Source of the DNA: Cinnamomum chago
Lineage: Eukaryota; Streptophyta; Magnoliopsida; Laurales; Lauraceae
DNA length: 64,000 nt
Reading direction: 5' to 3'
NCBI GenBank assembly: GCA_038049695.1
Contig: CP142453.1
Coordinates: 2,559,501 to 2,623,500 of the forward strand
Made by a program: the position numbers and the translations under genes. The notes beneath the pieces were generated by a model that did not search any database, was not told the DNA's origin, and saw nothing but the letters and a program-made list of their open reading frames with translations. Below are positions 1-10,880 of the stretch, one piece after another; position 1 is the stretch's first letter; each line of letters starts with the position of its first letter.

Positions 1-45
1 ATATGAACGCTGAGGAAATCAACAGGTCTAGGCGAGGTGAATCAT

Positions 46-372
46 CTCGTGGGTCGCCCAAAAAAGCGTGACCTGCCTCTGCACTGTTTTCAAACAGGCA
101 GCCTATCTCCAGCTTAGCGGCTCTCTCGCGGGTCGTCAAAAAAGCTTGGCCTACCTCTGCACTGTTCTCAAAACAGGCAGCCTATCTCCAGCTTAGCGGT
201 TCTCTCGCGGGTCACCAAAAAAGCTTGGCCTACCTCTGCACTGTTCTCAAACAGGCAGCCTATCTCCAGCTTAGCAGCTCTCTCACGGGTCGCCAAAAAA
301 GCTTAGCCTACCTCTACTCTGTTCTCAAACAGGTAGCCTTTCTCCAGCTTAGCAGCTCTTTCCTGGGGCGCC
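46..372. repeat. tandem repeat, unit about 80 bp, about four copies
   Basis: Four successive units each run from a CTCRYGGGTCRCC-like start through a short A-run and AGCTTGGCCTACCTCTGC to TATCTCCAGCTTAGC. Starts fall near 46, 125, 204 and 281, with a degenerate fifth near 358. The translations in this stretch are shadows of the repeat. It lies in what I infer to be the 3' untranslated interior of a Tat-like gypsy element, a lineage known to carry tandem repeats there. Confidence 0.85.
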
Positions 373-619
373 AAAAGCACGGTCTCAAGCTCTCTCACGA
401 GCAATCCCCAGACTCTGTTTTTGCTCTCACGCAAGCAGTCTGCTTCATTCACCAGATCATCTGCAACTCGGGGACTACGTTGAATTAGCGTACCCAGTTG
501 TCTGACCACCCAAATGAGCCAAACCAGCTAGAACAACGCCTATAAGGGCACTTGACACTGTCTGCTCGCCCAAAATAGTTTTCCTTTTGCTCGCCTGGAT
601 CAGTATCCCTTGGTGCCTA

Positions 620-2070
620 ATGGACCAGAGTAGCCTGCTCACCCGCGTGCTCGCCCACATTGGCACGCACCAGCTTGGCGCCCAGTTCCTCCTCTGCGTA
701 GATCACGGGTACCACCCATCCATGGCTCATCTCAGCGCCCCTTCCATCGCTTGTTGCAGCTTCGCCCTCGCCCAAGGGGGCGCCCCGGCCAGCAGCCTCA
801 CTTGCGCCAGCAGCAGCGGGCGCCCAACACCAGGCGCCCAGCACCTAGCAGCGGGCGCCCAGCACCAGGCACCCAGTAGTGGGCGCCCGGCAGCACCAGC
901 GCCCACTTGTTCGTCGCCCACAAAAAAAAAAAAAAAAAAAGGTACCGAGTGATGGGCGCCCAGCAAGTGATGGCCCCTTCCAAGTGCACTTGGGCGCCCA
1001 GCTTGTGTTGGGCGTCCCTGCCACCACCATAAAAAAAAAGAAAAAAAAAAGGTACCAAGGGCGCCCAAGTGATGGCCCCTTCCAAGTGCTCACTTGGGCG
1101 CCCAGCTTGTCTTGGGCGTCCCTGCCCCACTATAAAAAATAAAAAAAAAATTTGAAAAGAGAAGTAAAGGATACACTATAGTCTGTGGACGGAAGATTTT
1201 GATGGAGAGATAGTTATGGGAGATTTCAACTAGAAACAATAATGATTACTAGGAACCTATAAATCTCCTTTGAACAACTAGCAAATAGCCTTTACACATA
1301 AGGACTACTTGGTTGGAATCATTGACTACACTTCATTAAGTACACATCAGTCAAGACCGTCCAATCATTGTGTTAGTATTGGATGCACAATTCATTAATC
1401 AACCTCATCTGGCCACCTGATTAAGTGGCGTTTGCGTTGGAAAATTGATCTATGAGAGTAGGACCATCAAAAACCTCTCCAAATGTCACCAGTTGTGTCA
1501 GTCTTGATAAGGAATAAGGGCCCCACTCATAATGGGACGGTAAATCAGAGAATGGAACTGCTCTATCCAGCTACAGGCTGGGCGCCCCGCACCAGCAGCA
1601 GCGCCCAGTAACAGGCTGGGCGCCCACCACCAGCAGCCACATGGGCGCCCTCTTCATGTGCTCGCCCACCAAAATATATACATATAAATATATATACATG
1701 ATGCTCGCCTAACAGCACCAGCGTTTAGCAGCAGGCTGGGCGCCCACCACCAGAGCCAGCTCTCCTCGCCCACGCCAGCGACAGCTCTCCTCGCCCGCGC
1801 CAGTGCCGGCACTCCTCGCCCGCGCGCGCTCGCGGGCACCAGCGCCCGCTCGCCCACGCGCCCGCGCGTCCTCGCTCGCGCCCAGCACAGCCTCGCCCAG
1901 GCTGGGCGCCCGGCACCAGTGCCAGCAGCACCCTGGGCGCCCATCTCCTCCATGCTCCTCGCCTAGGCTAGGCGCCCAGCTCCTTCGCGCTCCTCGCCAG
2001 CACCCGCGCCCAGTGCTCTCCGCGCCCGTGCCCTGGCTGGCGCCCCTTCCCCGTCCAGCATCTCCGTGGT
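620..2070. repeat. GC-rich block with about fifteen GGGCGCC(C) palindromic cores
   Basis: Exact or one-off copies of the self-complementary octamer GGGCGCCC, usually as TGGGCGCCCAGC, occur near 776, 818, 833, 853, 878, 953, 989, 1057, 1094, 1579, 1618, 1645, 1737, 1904, 1934 and 1970. Between them lie CAGCACCAG-type linkers and, at 1740-2060, CTCGCCCGCGC-rich sequence. Several overlapping open frames here are all low-complexity (Ala, Pro, Arg, Gly) and not credible genes. Confidence 0.85.
921..1150. repeat. 110-bp duplicated unit with A-tracts
   Basis: A run of A (922-940) followed by GGTACC recurs at 1031-1056, and a third A-rich run lies at 1131-1150. The roughly 110-bp units between them share the GGGCGCCC cores and the text TGATGGCCCCTTCCAAGTG. 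It is a local tandem duplication nested in the palindrome-rich block. Confidence 0.8.
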
Positions 2071-2226
2071 CAGCTCGACCACCGCCGGGGGACACCCCCG
2101 AACCCCCTCTGCGGAGGGCATATATTAAAAAGGGGTTCAGTGTTCAGAAAAGCTATAAAGTGCTTGATATGAAGAAGCTTGGGTTTTAATAATGTCTCCC
2201 TTTCAAAGCCTTCTTTGGCGCGAGAC

Positions 2227-2239
2227 ATTGAGGGGCAAA
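2227..2239 (+). other. polypurine tract
   Basis: TTGAGGGGCAAA directly precedes the TGATGGGCC start of an LTR. In LTR retrotransposons this position is the plus-strand primer site. The same arrangement recurs at 46141-46154 in this window. Confidence 0.6.
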
Positions 2240-2775
2240 TGATGGGCCAGGCCCAAATAATTCGGTCCGCAATGACAGGTTAGGCCCAGGTGGCTCGGTC
2301 CACGACGACGGGTCGGGTCAAACTGACCTTAGCCCATGATAAGCTTAGGTCTTGATCTACCAATTGTGGCCGGATCCAAATCCACTGAAGGAAGAAGTCC
2401 TCGTGTCGTTTCACCTACCTGCTTTTACCAATTCCCGCGGAGGAAATCTTATCTGCTCATCTGTTGAGGAGAGTTCGGAAGACTCCACCAGACTGGAGTG
2501 TACATCATTGGAGATCCCTGGAGAATCTCCCCATCCGTTGGAGAAAGAGTATAAAAGGAGGAGTCCTAACAAAGGAAAGGGCTCTCTGGAATTCTTCACA
2601 TCATCATTGTAATCTCCTACTTTGTAATCTCCTCCCCAGAGCAGTAAATTCACTAGTTAAAGTGGACGTAGGTCACACTGACCGAACCACTATAAATCTC
2701 CTCTCTCTCCATCCATTTTTTCATTAATTATTTATTACTTGACCGGTGGTGCCCGAAAACCACTTTTTGGCATCA
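2240..2775 (+). mobile_element. 3' LTR of Tat-like Ty3/gypsy element
   Basis: It starts TGATGGGCCAGGCCC right after a polypurine tract. It has a TATA box at 2550-2558 (TATAAAAGG) and then the GTGGACGTAGGTCACACTG block common near the end of plant gypsy LTRs. The right edge is uncertain; the last plausible CA is near 2775. No target-site duplication can be tested because the left end is outside the window. Confidence 0.6.
2550..2558 (+). promoter_or_regulatory. LTR TATA box
   Basis: TATAAAAGG lies about 310 bp into the LTR. It is the likely U3 core promoter of the element. Confidence 0.55.
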
Positions 2776-3650
2776 TCAAAATTATTAGGAAAAAGAAGGA
2801 GCAGAAGAATTAGGGCCTATTTCTACAACAAAAGGATGAGCAAATTCTCCTAGTGGCAAGTTAGCAGTCATCTGCTTTCGATTTATAATAAGTACAAGAT
2901 TGCAGTTGTACCATGGAAGCAACCAGTTTCATGAATAGAAGGAAAAAAAAATAGAATAAATGTATACTATTGTAAGTGTAAAAAGTCTCGCAGACTTACT
3001 TAGATGGTGTAAAACTGCTTTGGGAAGATTCGGCTGGTTGCTGACTTGAAAAGAAGAGAAGCAAAGGATCAAAGACCCTGACTGCTGTCAGCACAAAGCT
3101 CTCCGATGCCTAAGTTAGTTCAGTCATTAGGCCAAAAGGCGGACGATGAGGAAGAAAGAAAGTGAATGTAGATATACTTTTTTCCACTTACCTCGTGTGC
3201 ATATATATAGGTGTTGGGATTCATCAGGAGTTTCCCTAATGGGGGTAGGTAAAAAGGAAATATCCCATCGGGCCATACCCTACATCCTTAGTGGGGGTAG
3301 GTGAAAGTCTTGTCCCATCAGTCCATACCTTGTATGGCTGCAACGTGACCATATTATAAGGTCAACTTCTTATCAGGCGTATGCCCCATCTGACAGCTCG
3401 CAAGGCATTTATTATGATTGACGTTTGGCGCTTATCTCTGTCGACTGGAGACACCGAGGCCGAGACGGGTATGCCAGCACCGGAGCCGAGATGGGACCTA
3501 TCAACTCTTCTTATCGAGACTATCGAGAACCGAATGCCGAACCTGAGGTGGTGCCGAGATGGAAAGGACCGAGACCGGGACAAACTTAATTGGTATTTTT
3601 GTCGAAGTTAGACTTATCTTTGGGATTATGTAAATGCCCTCGAACAACTA
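2776..3650 (-). mobile_element. LTR remnant (minus strand), diverged
   Basis: The minus strand near 3095-3125 carries AACTTAGGCATCGGAGAG, a motif typical of the transcribed part of plant gypsy LTRs. The same motif type occurs at 46570-46590 (plus) and 47540-47565 (minus). On the plus side follow TGCATATATATAGG (3198-3212), two copies of a GGGGGTAGGT...TCCCATC...CCATACC block (3240-3335), and a GC-richer stretch with CCGAGAC repeats (3450-3580). No LTR edges are resolvable. The short open frames here are not genes. Confidence 0.4.
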
Positions 3651-4331
3651 TCTGCAAAACCAATCACCTGGGTAGGAAAAAAGCTTATCTCGCTCAAACA
3701 CCTTTTAAACGGAGAGAGAGGAAAAAAATATGAATTTCCAGTATTTGACAGGTTTGAATAACACACCCCCAAAGGGCAAAAGGTGATAATCACATCACTT
3801 GGAAAGATATTGTTTCCAACAACACCACATGGCATCTCACAAGTATGTAACAGTGAAAGAGTGAAAAAAAATAACTTAACTGCACCGTTTATTGTGTTGT
3901 TGAAAGATTCGGCTACAATAAAATGGCATCAATGGTTCTTGAGTCTTTACTGGAGGCTTCTATTGATCCTTTGCTGCAATAGTAGGCATATAATGCAAGT
4001 TCTATACAATTCCCAAAAAGTTTCAACCTCATTTGGGATCTGAAATTTATGGACCGACCTCATTTGGGACCTGAAATTTATGTACAACAATTTCAAATTC
4101 ATGGTAAACAGAACTAAGTAAAAAAAATTGTATGAGTAAATATATGACATTATTTAATGAGAAAAAGAGAGAATTAGATTATAGTAAAACCTCGAAGGAA
4201 AATAATTTGATGGCTATGTGATACACTTACTTAAATGAAAAGGTCATGCTTGAGCACTCCATAAGCAAAGAATGAGATGCTTATCAAGAATGTAGATAGT
4301 GAAAGCTAAAATGGCATAAATTCCACAACAG
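3651..4331. other. no recognisable feature
   Basis: AT-rich sequence without a plausible gene. A short direct repeat (CCTCATTTGGGAYCTGAAATTTATG) occurs twice near 4027-4080. Confidence 0.6.
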
Positions 4332-4334
4332 TAA

Positions 4335-4616
4335 GGGCCTGTTCACTTACAAGAATTCCTAGAATTCTTGTCTGGGGAATTCTTGAATTCCAAGACAAGG
4401 TGGAATTCCAAAATCCTTCTAAGGGCATGAGCATTTTGGAATTCCACCAAAATGCAAAGAAGGTGGAATTCCAAGAATTCCTAAATGTTATCATGTGCTG
4501 GAATTTATAAATTCCTGTAAAGAAACATGGAATTTGAAAACTCCAGGGGACATCATGTTCCCAAAAACCCCAACCACTAGAATTCCAGTCATAAATTCTA
4601 GTAAATGAACAAGCCC
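4335..4616. mobile_element. PIF/Harbinger-type MITE, 282 bp
   Basis: Terminal inverted repeats GGGCCTGTTCACTTAC (left) and its near-complement, ending GTAAATGAACAAGCCC (right), are flanked by the 3-bp duplication TAA at 4332-4334 and 4617-4619. The interior is rich in GGAATTC/GAATTCC. Size, TAA target duplication and a GGGCCTGTT end fit Tourist-like, Harbinger-mobilised MITEs. It has no coding capacity. Confidence 0.85.
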
Positions 4617-4619
4617 TAA

Positions 4620-6590
4620 GTATGGTAACATTTGGGAATCAGTGGGTTCAACCTGTGTAACAGGATAATAAATAGTTTTCAATGAACATACTATGATAAA
4701 TATCAGGGTACCAAACATGGATATGAGAGTAGCAAAATTCAAAGATCCAACAAAGACTTATCGCAACCAATAATCCAACCATCTTCACTTGCCAACAATA
4801 TTTGCAGAAAATGAGTAACAAAACCAAGAAAATAAAAAAAACCCAAAGAGTTAGAAGAAAAGGTAACAGGAAGATTAAATGGAGGAAGTCTACCTTTTGC
4901 CACCTTCTTGACATATATGATAAATATGATTAGGCATATATGTAGGGCAACCCTGAAAATTGTTGGTCCGAATGTACAATGGAAAATATAAATCATACTG
5001 TAAAAGATAATTGATTCTTATCCTTTTGCAATGGCAATAAAAGCTGTCGGAAAACTTACATTGGTGATATGAACCACCCAAAAGCGAAGATGTTCTCTGT
5101 ATGCAAAACACCCAGATGGTTATCCAATTCCTTACTGAATGCAAGGATTGTGAGCATCATTTTAGAAAAACATGTATTTAGTGTGAGCAGGGGTGTAGGG
5201 GTAAGAATGACAATGCCTAAAATATAGGGAATTGAGAACTCATGCCGCTGGAGAGTCCTTGCAAATAAAGATGGGGAACTTCCTAAAGTTGAGCGTGCTT
5301 TTGTTCATCTTGACTTTGAGTGTGATCATAAGCCAGAGCACTCTATTCTCAATAGGCTGCCCAACAGTGAGTGAGCCTTGACATGGATTTGAGACTTTTG
5401 AGCATTTGTTTTCTTCCCTATATTCAGTTGACATTCCTACATCAAGTCAACAATGTTGAGCATTTGAAACCCAACTGTGGTGTAATAAAATAGAACAGGT
5501 GATTTACCTACAACTCACATCACCATCTAAGTCATATGTGCTACATGGTTATTTAAGCGATATGTGGCAACAAATGGGAATGATGTAGCTACCAACAACC
5601 TTTTGTTGCTCATCAGCAATAGAGCTTTTGTCGTCCATCAGCTGTCACTACTTGAGATGAGTGCATCAAATTGTCTAGGTAAAACCAGATTAGTCCCGCC
5701 TATTATCTATTGTTAAGATGATGAAGGCAAGGTATTCATTCCAATTAAACAGAGGTAGGCATCACACCCCAACCAACAACTGAAAGATGATAGAGAAGAA
5801 TGGAGAATTGTTATTTGGACATGAAATGGATGACTGATTTTTTAAATGAAGAGATGAAGATGGAACTTACCGAAGATATTAATCCCAACTTGAGTGTAGA
5901 TCAGAGAGAACAAAACCATCCACAAAATGTATAAAACCACTCGGTGGTATAGATAGTTTTCGCTATAGGAAACAAGATAATACTGCGAATTGTAAAAGAA
6001 AAGTAACAAAAAAGAGCATGATCACTGTCAATCAATAATCTCACTCAATTATATTATTTTGAAGAAGTGGAAATTAAGCTCCATTGAAAGCAACAATATG
6101 AGGCCCTTACGTGTAAATGAATGTACACATTTGCCATGTTTGTATAAGTACACAAAATATCTTATATCAACACCAACTCGTCAGATATTTAGAAAAAACC
6201 AAAATTTCTAATAGTTATGATGATTTGGAAACTTGGAATCTGTGGGTCTTTTTTTGATATATGAGAATTGTTTGATTACAAATTATTTTAGAACTCATCT
6301 CACTCTAATTTAGAGGAGTTTTTTAGCCTAGAAAATCTAAAATTCTCTTCTTATGAAGTTGAATAGCTCACTGGTTCTTTCATAAGTATAAATAGTGTTT
6401 GGTTCATTTTATTCCTCTACTTTCCTAAGTTCGTGTAAGATTTTATTTTTTGTCATTTCATTCTCTATGACTTGCATTTGCATGTTAATAGATCTGGACA
6501 TCTCCATATCTTTTTATCCTAGCAGAGGAAATTCTGAGCCTCCACCTCAACAGCCTCCAGCTCCAAGGTCACCTCCTTCCTCTCTCCTCT
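4620..6590. other. no recognisable gene
   Basis: AT-rich sequence; the open frames (up to 120 aa) show no domain, no codon bias and no splice-supported continuity. Parts may be intron or intergenic sequence carried along with the gene fragments to the right, but nothing shows this. Confidence 0.5.
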
Positions 6591-6599
6591 GTCCCCTCT

Positions 6600-6770
6600 A
6601 CTCCCTGTCACTTGCTATACGCAGACGACATCCTCATTTTTATGAAAGGGGCGGCTTCCAGTGTCTCTATCCTTCAAGATCTCCTGGAGTCATATCAACT
6701 GGCAGCAGGCCAATTTTTCAACCTGCAGAAGAGTCATATGAAGTTGAATACCACTAGTGCCCTGTGTTGC
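6600..6770 (+). pseudogene. LINE (non-LTR retrotransposon) reverse-transcriptase fragment
   Basis: Translation in one frame gives HLLYADDILIFMKGA followed by LQDLLESYQLAAGQ and FNLQKSH. The YADD box is the catalytic core of L1-type reverse transcriptase, and the following helix (L..LL..Y...AGQ..N..KS) is the usual downstream segment in plant L1 elements. Only about 50 codons survive; no endonuclease, RNase H or poly-A tail is seen nearby. It is a dead fragment. Confidence 0.8.
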
Positions 6771-7480
6771 TACTCCTACCTATTTAGATTTAAGGGACAT
6801 TCTTATAATACAGTAGTTAGATTTCCTTTGCTATATGGAGGTTAATGTAGCACAACAAAGAAATGACAAGGCAGCATAGTAAATGCAGCTGAGATGCCTA
6901 TGGATGTGTGCATTAAAACAGAGAGACACAAGCTGGGAACATGAAATCCATTGGCTTCTTCAGTAAAAGAGAAATCAAGTAATGTTGTTTAACATGGTAT
7001 GGACTTGTACATAGAAGATTGAAACTGCTCCTAGTCGAAGAACTGAAATGTCATCCCAACAAGCAACAAAAAAAGGGAGACTTATGAGCAATGCCTCTGA
7101 ATTTTATCAGAATTTGACATGTTAGATTGTGAAGTGACAGAAAGCACAGAAACCAGAAACGTTTGTGTCAAATGTTAGTCAGTGTGGTCCACAGTTGATA
7201 TACATCTTTAGTTTTTTTCTCTATAGATGGAACACTTTCACTGCACAATATTCATGTGAACTAGTTTCTCAAGGATTTGCTCTAGGTGAAACACATGTTG
7301 TCGCGAGAACTGTGGTTTGAAATTCAGCTTTATCCGTTTAGCATTTGGATTCAGATGAAAACTTGATTAATGATTTAAGGGTCTGAATCAATGTTTCATC
7401 TCATTTTCCAATATTATGAATAATTGAATATTGCAAACAAGTTGACATAAATCAACCTGATTTCTTTTTATTAGTGGGGA
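6771..7480. other. no recognisable feature
   Basis: AT-rich and non-coding by eye. It could be flanking intron of the UDP-glucose pyrophosphorylase fragment, but the upstream exon expected for that gene was not found here. Confidence 0.5.
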
Positions 7481-7484
7481 CTCT

Positions 7485-7540
7485 CACTCACACACCCATG
7501 TTCCTTACCAGCTGAGCTGCGGCGCGGGGACACCTGATGT
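7485..7540 (-). repeat. tRNA-like (SINE-type) box A remnant
   Basis: The minus strand reads GCAGCTCAGCTGGTAAGG, matching a pol III box A, then a weak GAGAGTCCCC box-B-like end. There is no complete tRNA cloverleaf, so it reads as a SINE head or decayed tRNA. Confidence 0.35.
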
Positions 7541-7710
7541 AGTTTTTATTAATGTACTTTTAGATTAGATGCGTCTGTTCTGTTCATGAATTGATTGAAC
7601 AAAATTCATTTAATTTGCTAATTCCAATTGTGTTTGAACAAAATAGTTTTCTGCACCTTAGCTGTTGAGTGCTCGTTAACTTAATTTGTTCCTCCTATTC
7701 TGGACTGCAG

Positions 7711-8598
<888 letters not shown>

Positions 8599-8639
8599 GT
8601 ATTCATCAAATGTATTGCTTTAATCTTATTGTGTTCTAT

Positions 8640-9425
8640 ATAAAAACACTCCCAGTTTCTATTCTTCCTTCTCTAAAAACCCAATTTCCCCAATTCTCAT
8701 CACGAAACCCTCGCACAAAACCCTCCCAAATAGCCATCCCTGCCTTCTCTTCCGCAGAGATCAACGTCCCCATCGTCCTCTCCAACGGAGAACGTGAAAT
8801 CAAGTAATATATGTGTGACAGTGAAATCAATGTATTTGGGTGGAAATCGTGTAACGTGAAATCGAGTAACGTGAAATCGAGTGAGAATGTGAAATGTCCC
8901 AAATGGCCATCACCGTATTCCCACCAACAGAGAACGTGAAATCGAGTGAAAAGTTTCGATCCCTCATCGGCGAACATATCGGAGCCGATCTTCACCACAT
9001 CAGGATCTTCCTCTCCTACCGCAAAGCGCCTCGATCTCCAGAGATCCACTCCAGAGTCCTGATCCAGAACAACTACGACGTCGCCGCCATCGCTCGAGAG
9101 AGAAACTGCTTCTTCTTCGTCCTCTGGAAGCCTCCGTAGGCGACCAAGAGGGAGAGGAGGAGGGGACCTCGCCGGACTTTCGAAGACGTCGGCGTCAAGC
9201 ACTAGCGGTGGGACAGAGTTTGGATCTTCTCTATTTCCCTTCTACTGTTCTTCCTCTTCATCATTCTGCGATTTTGAGCATAGTGATGGCCCACTTGTAG
9301 ATATGCACACCGATTTCTCGTCTTCCCGGAGTCCGGCGTAGCAGCGAGAGCAGCACTGGGCGAATTCGGATCCGGGTTCTCTGTTCCTGTTGTCTTCCTC
9401 AACAAGGAGTCAAGAATCCTCTACA
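8640..9425. other. GC-rich, gene-like block of unknown origin
   Basis: GC content rises sharply relative to its flanks, and long open frames run on both strands (minus 8636-9202, 188 aa; plus 8894-9139, 81 aa). Neither resembles a family I know. The motif AACGTGAAATCRAGT occurs four times (near 8791, 8853, 8868 and 8932), and two segments (about 8725-8800 and 8896-8945) look like diverged copies of each other. It could be a captured 5' exon or CpG-rich promoter of a host gene. I cannot choose strand or product. Confidence 0.4.
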
Positions 9426-10030
9426 TTCTTTGCCACAATTCCAACACAGAAATCAACAATCTTATCCAATCAACAATCGTGGCCCACCTTGTAATGAGGG
9501 GGAGAACGGAAGATTTGAGATTTTAAAATTCAAAATTAGATGCCTCAACAGTTGAAAAAGGGCAAATTAGTCATATAAATTGTATCCAGGGACCTCTAGC
9601 TGCAAACAGTCTAACTGACCAGAGCCCTTAAAAAGAATTTGCCTGGACCGGAAGCTGGATAGATTTTTTTTAATAATAAATTAATTTATAAAGATGTTAA
9701 ATTGAAGAAAATAAGGGAAATTATATAAAATGACCAACAAATAATCTCTATTTTAATAGCAATTGATTTTAACGGGAGACATTAAAGGAATATAACCTAT
9801 TAATCTCATAAATAAAATTTTAATGTACCGGGGTCCCGTTTCTAATTCTAGCTTTTGTTCATTATTCTTCACCTCTTTAAAAATAGTTTGTTGGAGCCCA
9901 AGAATTCAAAGATTGTAAGATTTTGAGCATTTTGTACGCTATGATTTTCTTAGATCTAATTAACGGTAAAGTTTGACGAGATTAATATTCTCAAGAAGCT
10001 AATATGACAAACTCATTATTATTATTTTTT
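9426..10030. other. no recognisable feature
   Basis: AT-rich intergenic sequence; no credible open frame, repeat end or RNA gene seen. Confidence 0.6.
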
Positions 10031-10039
10031 TCCAATGAT

Positions 10040-10245
10040 GGAGTCAGAAACGAAGTTTTGCTTGAGTTTTCCATTTTGGGCTTTCCATCTCCACATGTCC
10101 CTCATCCCTCCACATGTCCCTTGACCAACTGAGCCACTGAGCCGACATCCATGCAAATGAGGCATTCGTTTTGGGCTTTCCGCCTCTCCATGTCCCGCAT
10201 CCCTCCTCCATTTGTCCCTTAACCAACTGAGCCAACGTAACATCG
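10040..10245 (-). repeat. two tandem SINE-like units with tRNA box A
   Basis: On the minus strand the text GGCTCAGTTGGTYAAGGGACA occurs twice, near 10220 and 10130. Each is followed by GGAGGGATGMGGGACATG, a short spacer and GGAAAGCCCAAAA. The first segment matches a pol III box A (TGGCTCAGTTGG). No box B or tRNA fold is evident, so these look like tandem heads of a tRNA-derived SINE. Confidence 0.45.
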
Positions 10246-10386
10246 ATCAAAATCAGCTCAAAACACAAGTGAAAACTAATCTGCAGTCAACCAGAATCAA
10301 ACTATTTATAAACAAATAAAAAAAAAGAAAGTTGATGAACATAATTCAAGAAGATGTAGAAACATCAAACTAAATTATCAAACAGA

Positions 10387-10516
10387 GATGCAAATTACTG
10401 ACCGGAAAGCATATGGGGCATTCTTCAAGGTTGACAGTAAGCTGCTACATGATTCTGTTCATAGGCAGGTTGTTTGTAGAAGGGTATATGAATATAGGAA
10501 GAAGTATGGAACATGA
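10387..10516 (+). pseudogene. isolated terminal exon of an unidentified host gene
   Basis: After a CAG acceptor an open frame runs MQITDRKAYGAFFKVDSKLL and continues to VYEYRKKYGT and a TGA stop at 10514-10516. The amino-acid content looks like real conserved coding sequence (mixed charged and aromatic, no low complexity), but I do not recognise the family. No other exon is visible on either side. With the UDP-glucose pyrophosphorylase exons 2 kb away on the same strand, it may be a second captured gene piece. Confidence 0.45.
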
Positions 10517-10744
10517 GTCACGTTACAAAGATTGCTAATTCAATAAACAATTCATAAAAGATTTTTTATTAGTTAACAAACTTATAAGAAAAGACAGTGG
10601 ACTTCTTATTTACAAGAGTTAGCATATTAGACAATGAAGTTCTTACTTACATTACTTTGATTTTTTACATAGTATGCAGAAGTCATGTAGTGAAAATTTT
10701 AACAAAGGTGAATATTTACAGAACATAGTTTTTGACAAATTATC

Positions 10745-10880
10745 TATATTTGGTTGTCCGTATGAATGTCATCAATTGATAGAACTGTGAAGTTAACCGC
10801 CGAGCCATACTGATAGGCTTTCAACTGGAAAATATGTTCTTGCTCATTGAATTTGTTGACAACATCTTCAATATCATTGA
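10745..10880 (-). pseudogene. Helitron RPA-like gene, last exon, 3' part (cut off by the array)
   Basis: Minus strand translates as NDIEDVVNKFNEQEHIFQLK, then AYQYGSAVNFTVLSIDDIH to a stop near 10746. This is the end of the C-terminal OB fold of a replication protein A large-subunit-like protein. It continues the exon that starts on the other side of the LTR array at 31911: taking out the array and one copy of the 5-bp duplication joins the two halves in frame after an AG acceptor. Single-strand-DNA-binding RPA homologues are commonly carried by plant Helitrons. Confidence 0.75.
10876..10880. repeat. target-site duplication, left copy (ATTGA)
   Basis: ATTGA precedes the first LTR (TGTCACGCCC on plus) and recurs at 31901-31905 after the last LTR (ending GGATGTTACA). 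One pair for the whole 21-kb array. Confidence 0.9.

Larger units (their letters stand above)
1..2239 (+). mobile_element. 3' interior of a Ty3/gypsy element (Tat-like), truncated by window edge
   Basis: No coding domain is visible. The stretch holds tandem repeats and GC-rich palindromic repeats and ends at a polypurine tract immediately followed by a TG-starting LTR. That order (repeats, polypurine tract, LTR) fits the long 3' non-coding interior of Tat/Ogre-type Ty3/gypsy elements. Lineage is inferred from layout only, because the pol genes would lie left of the window. Positions 1150-1560 hold ordinary AT-rich sequence in which I see nothing. Confidence 0.5.

Noticed and set aside
46-372. 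80-bp repeats as a CRISPR array
   Set aside because: Units are contiguous with no unique spacers, and the DNA is from a plant nuclear genome.
600-2190. Overlapping open frames up to 128 aa on both strands
   Set aside because: Low-complexity translations of the GGGCGCCC repeats in all frames; no conserved domain or codon bias.
6395-6757. 120-aa plus-strand frame as a gene
   Set aside because: It overlaps the LINE RT fragment in a different frame; the RT frame is the meaningful one.
8636-9202. 188-aa minus-strand open frame as a gene
   Set aside because: Long frames occur on both strands because the block is GC-rich; acidic, low-similarity translation with no recognisable domain or splice context.
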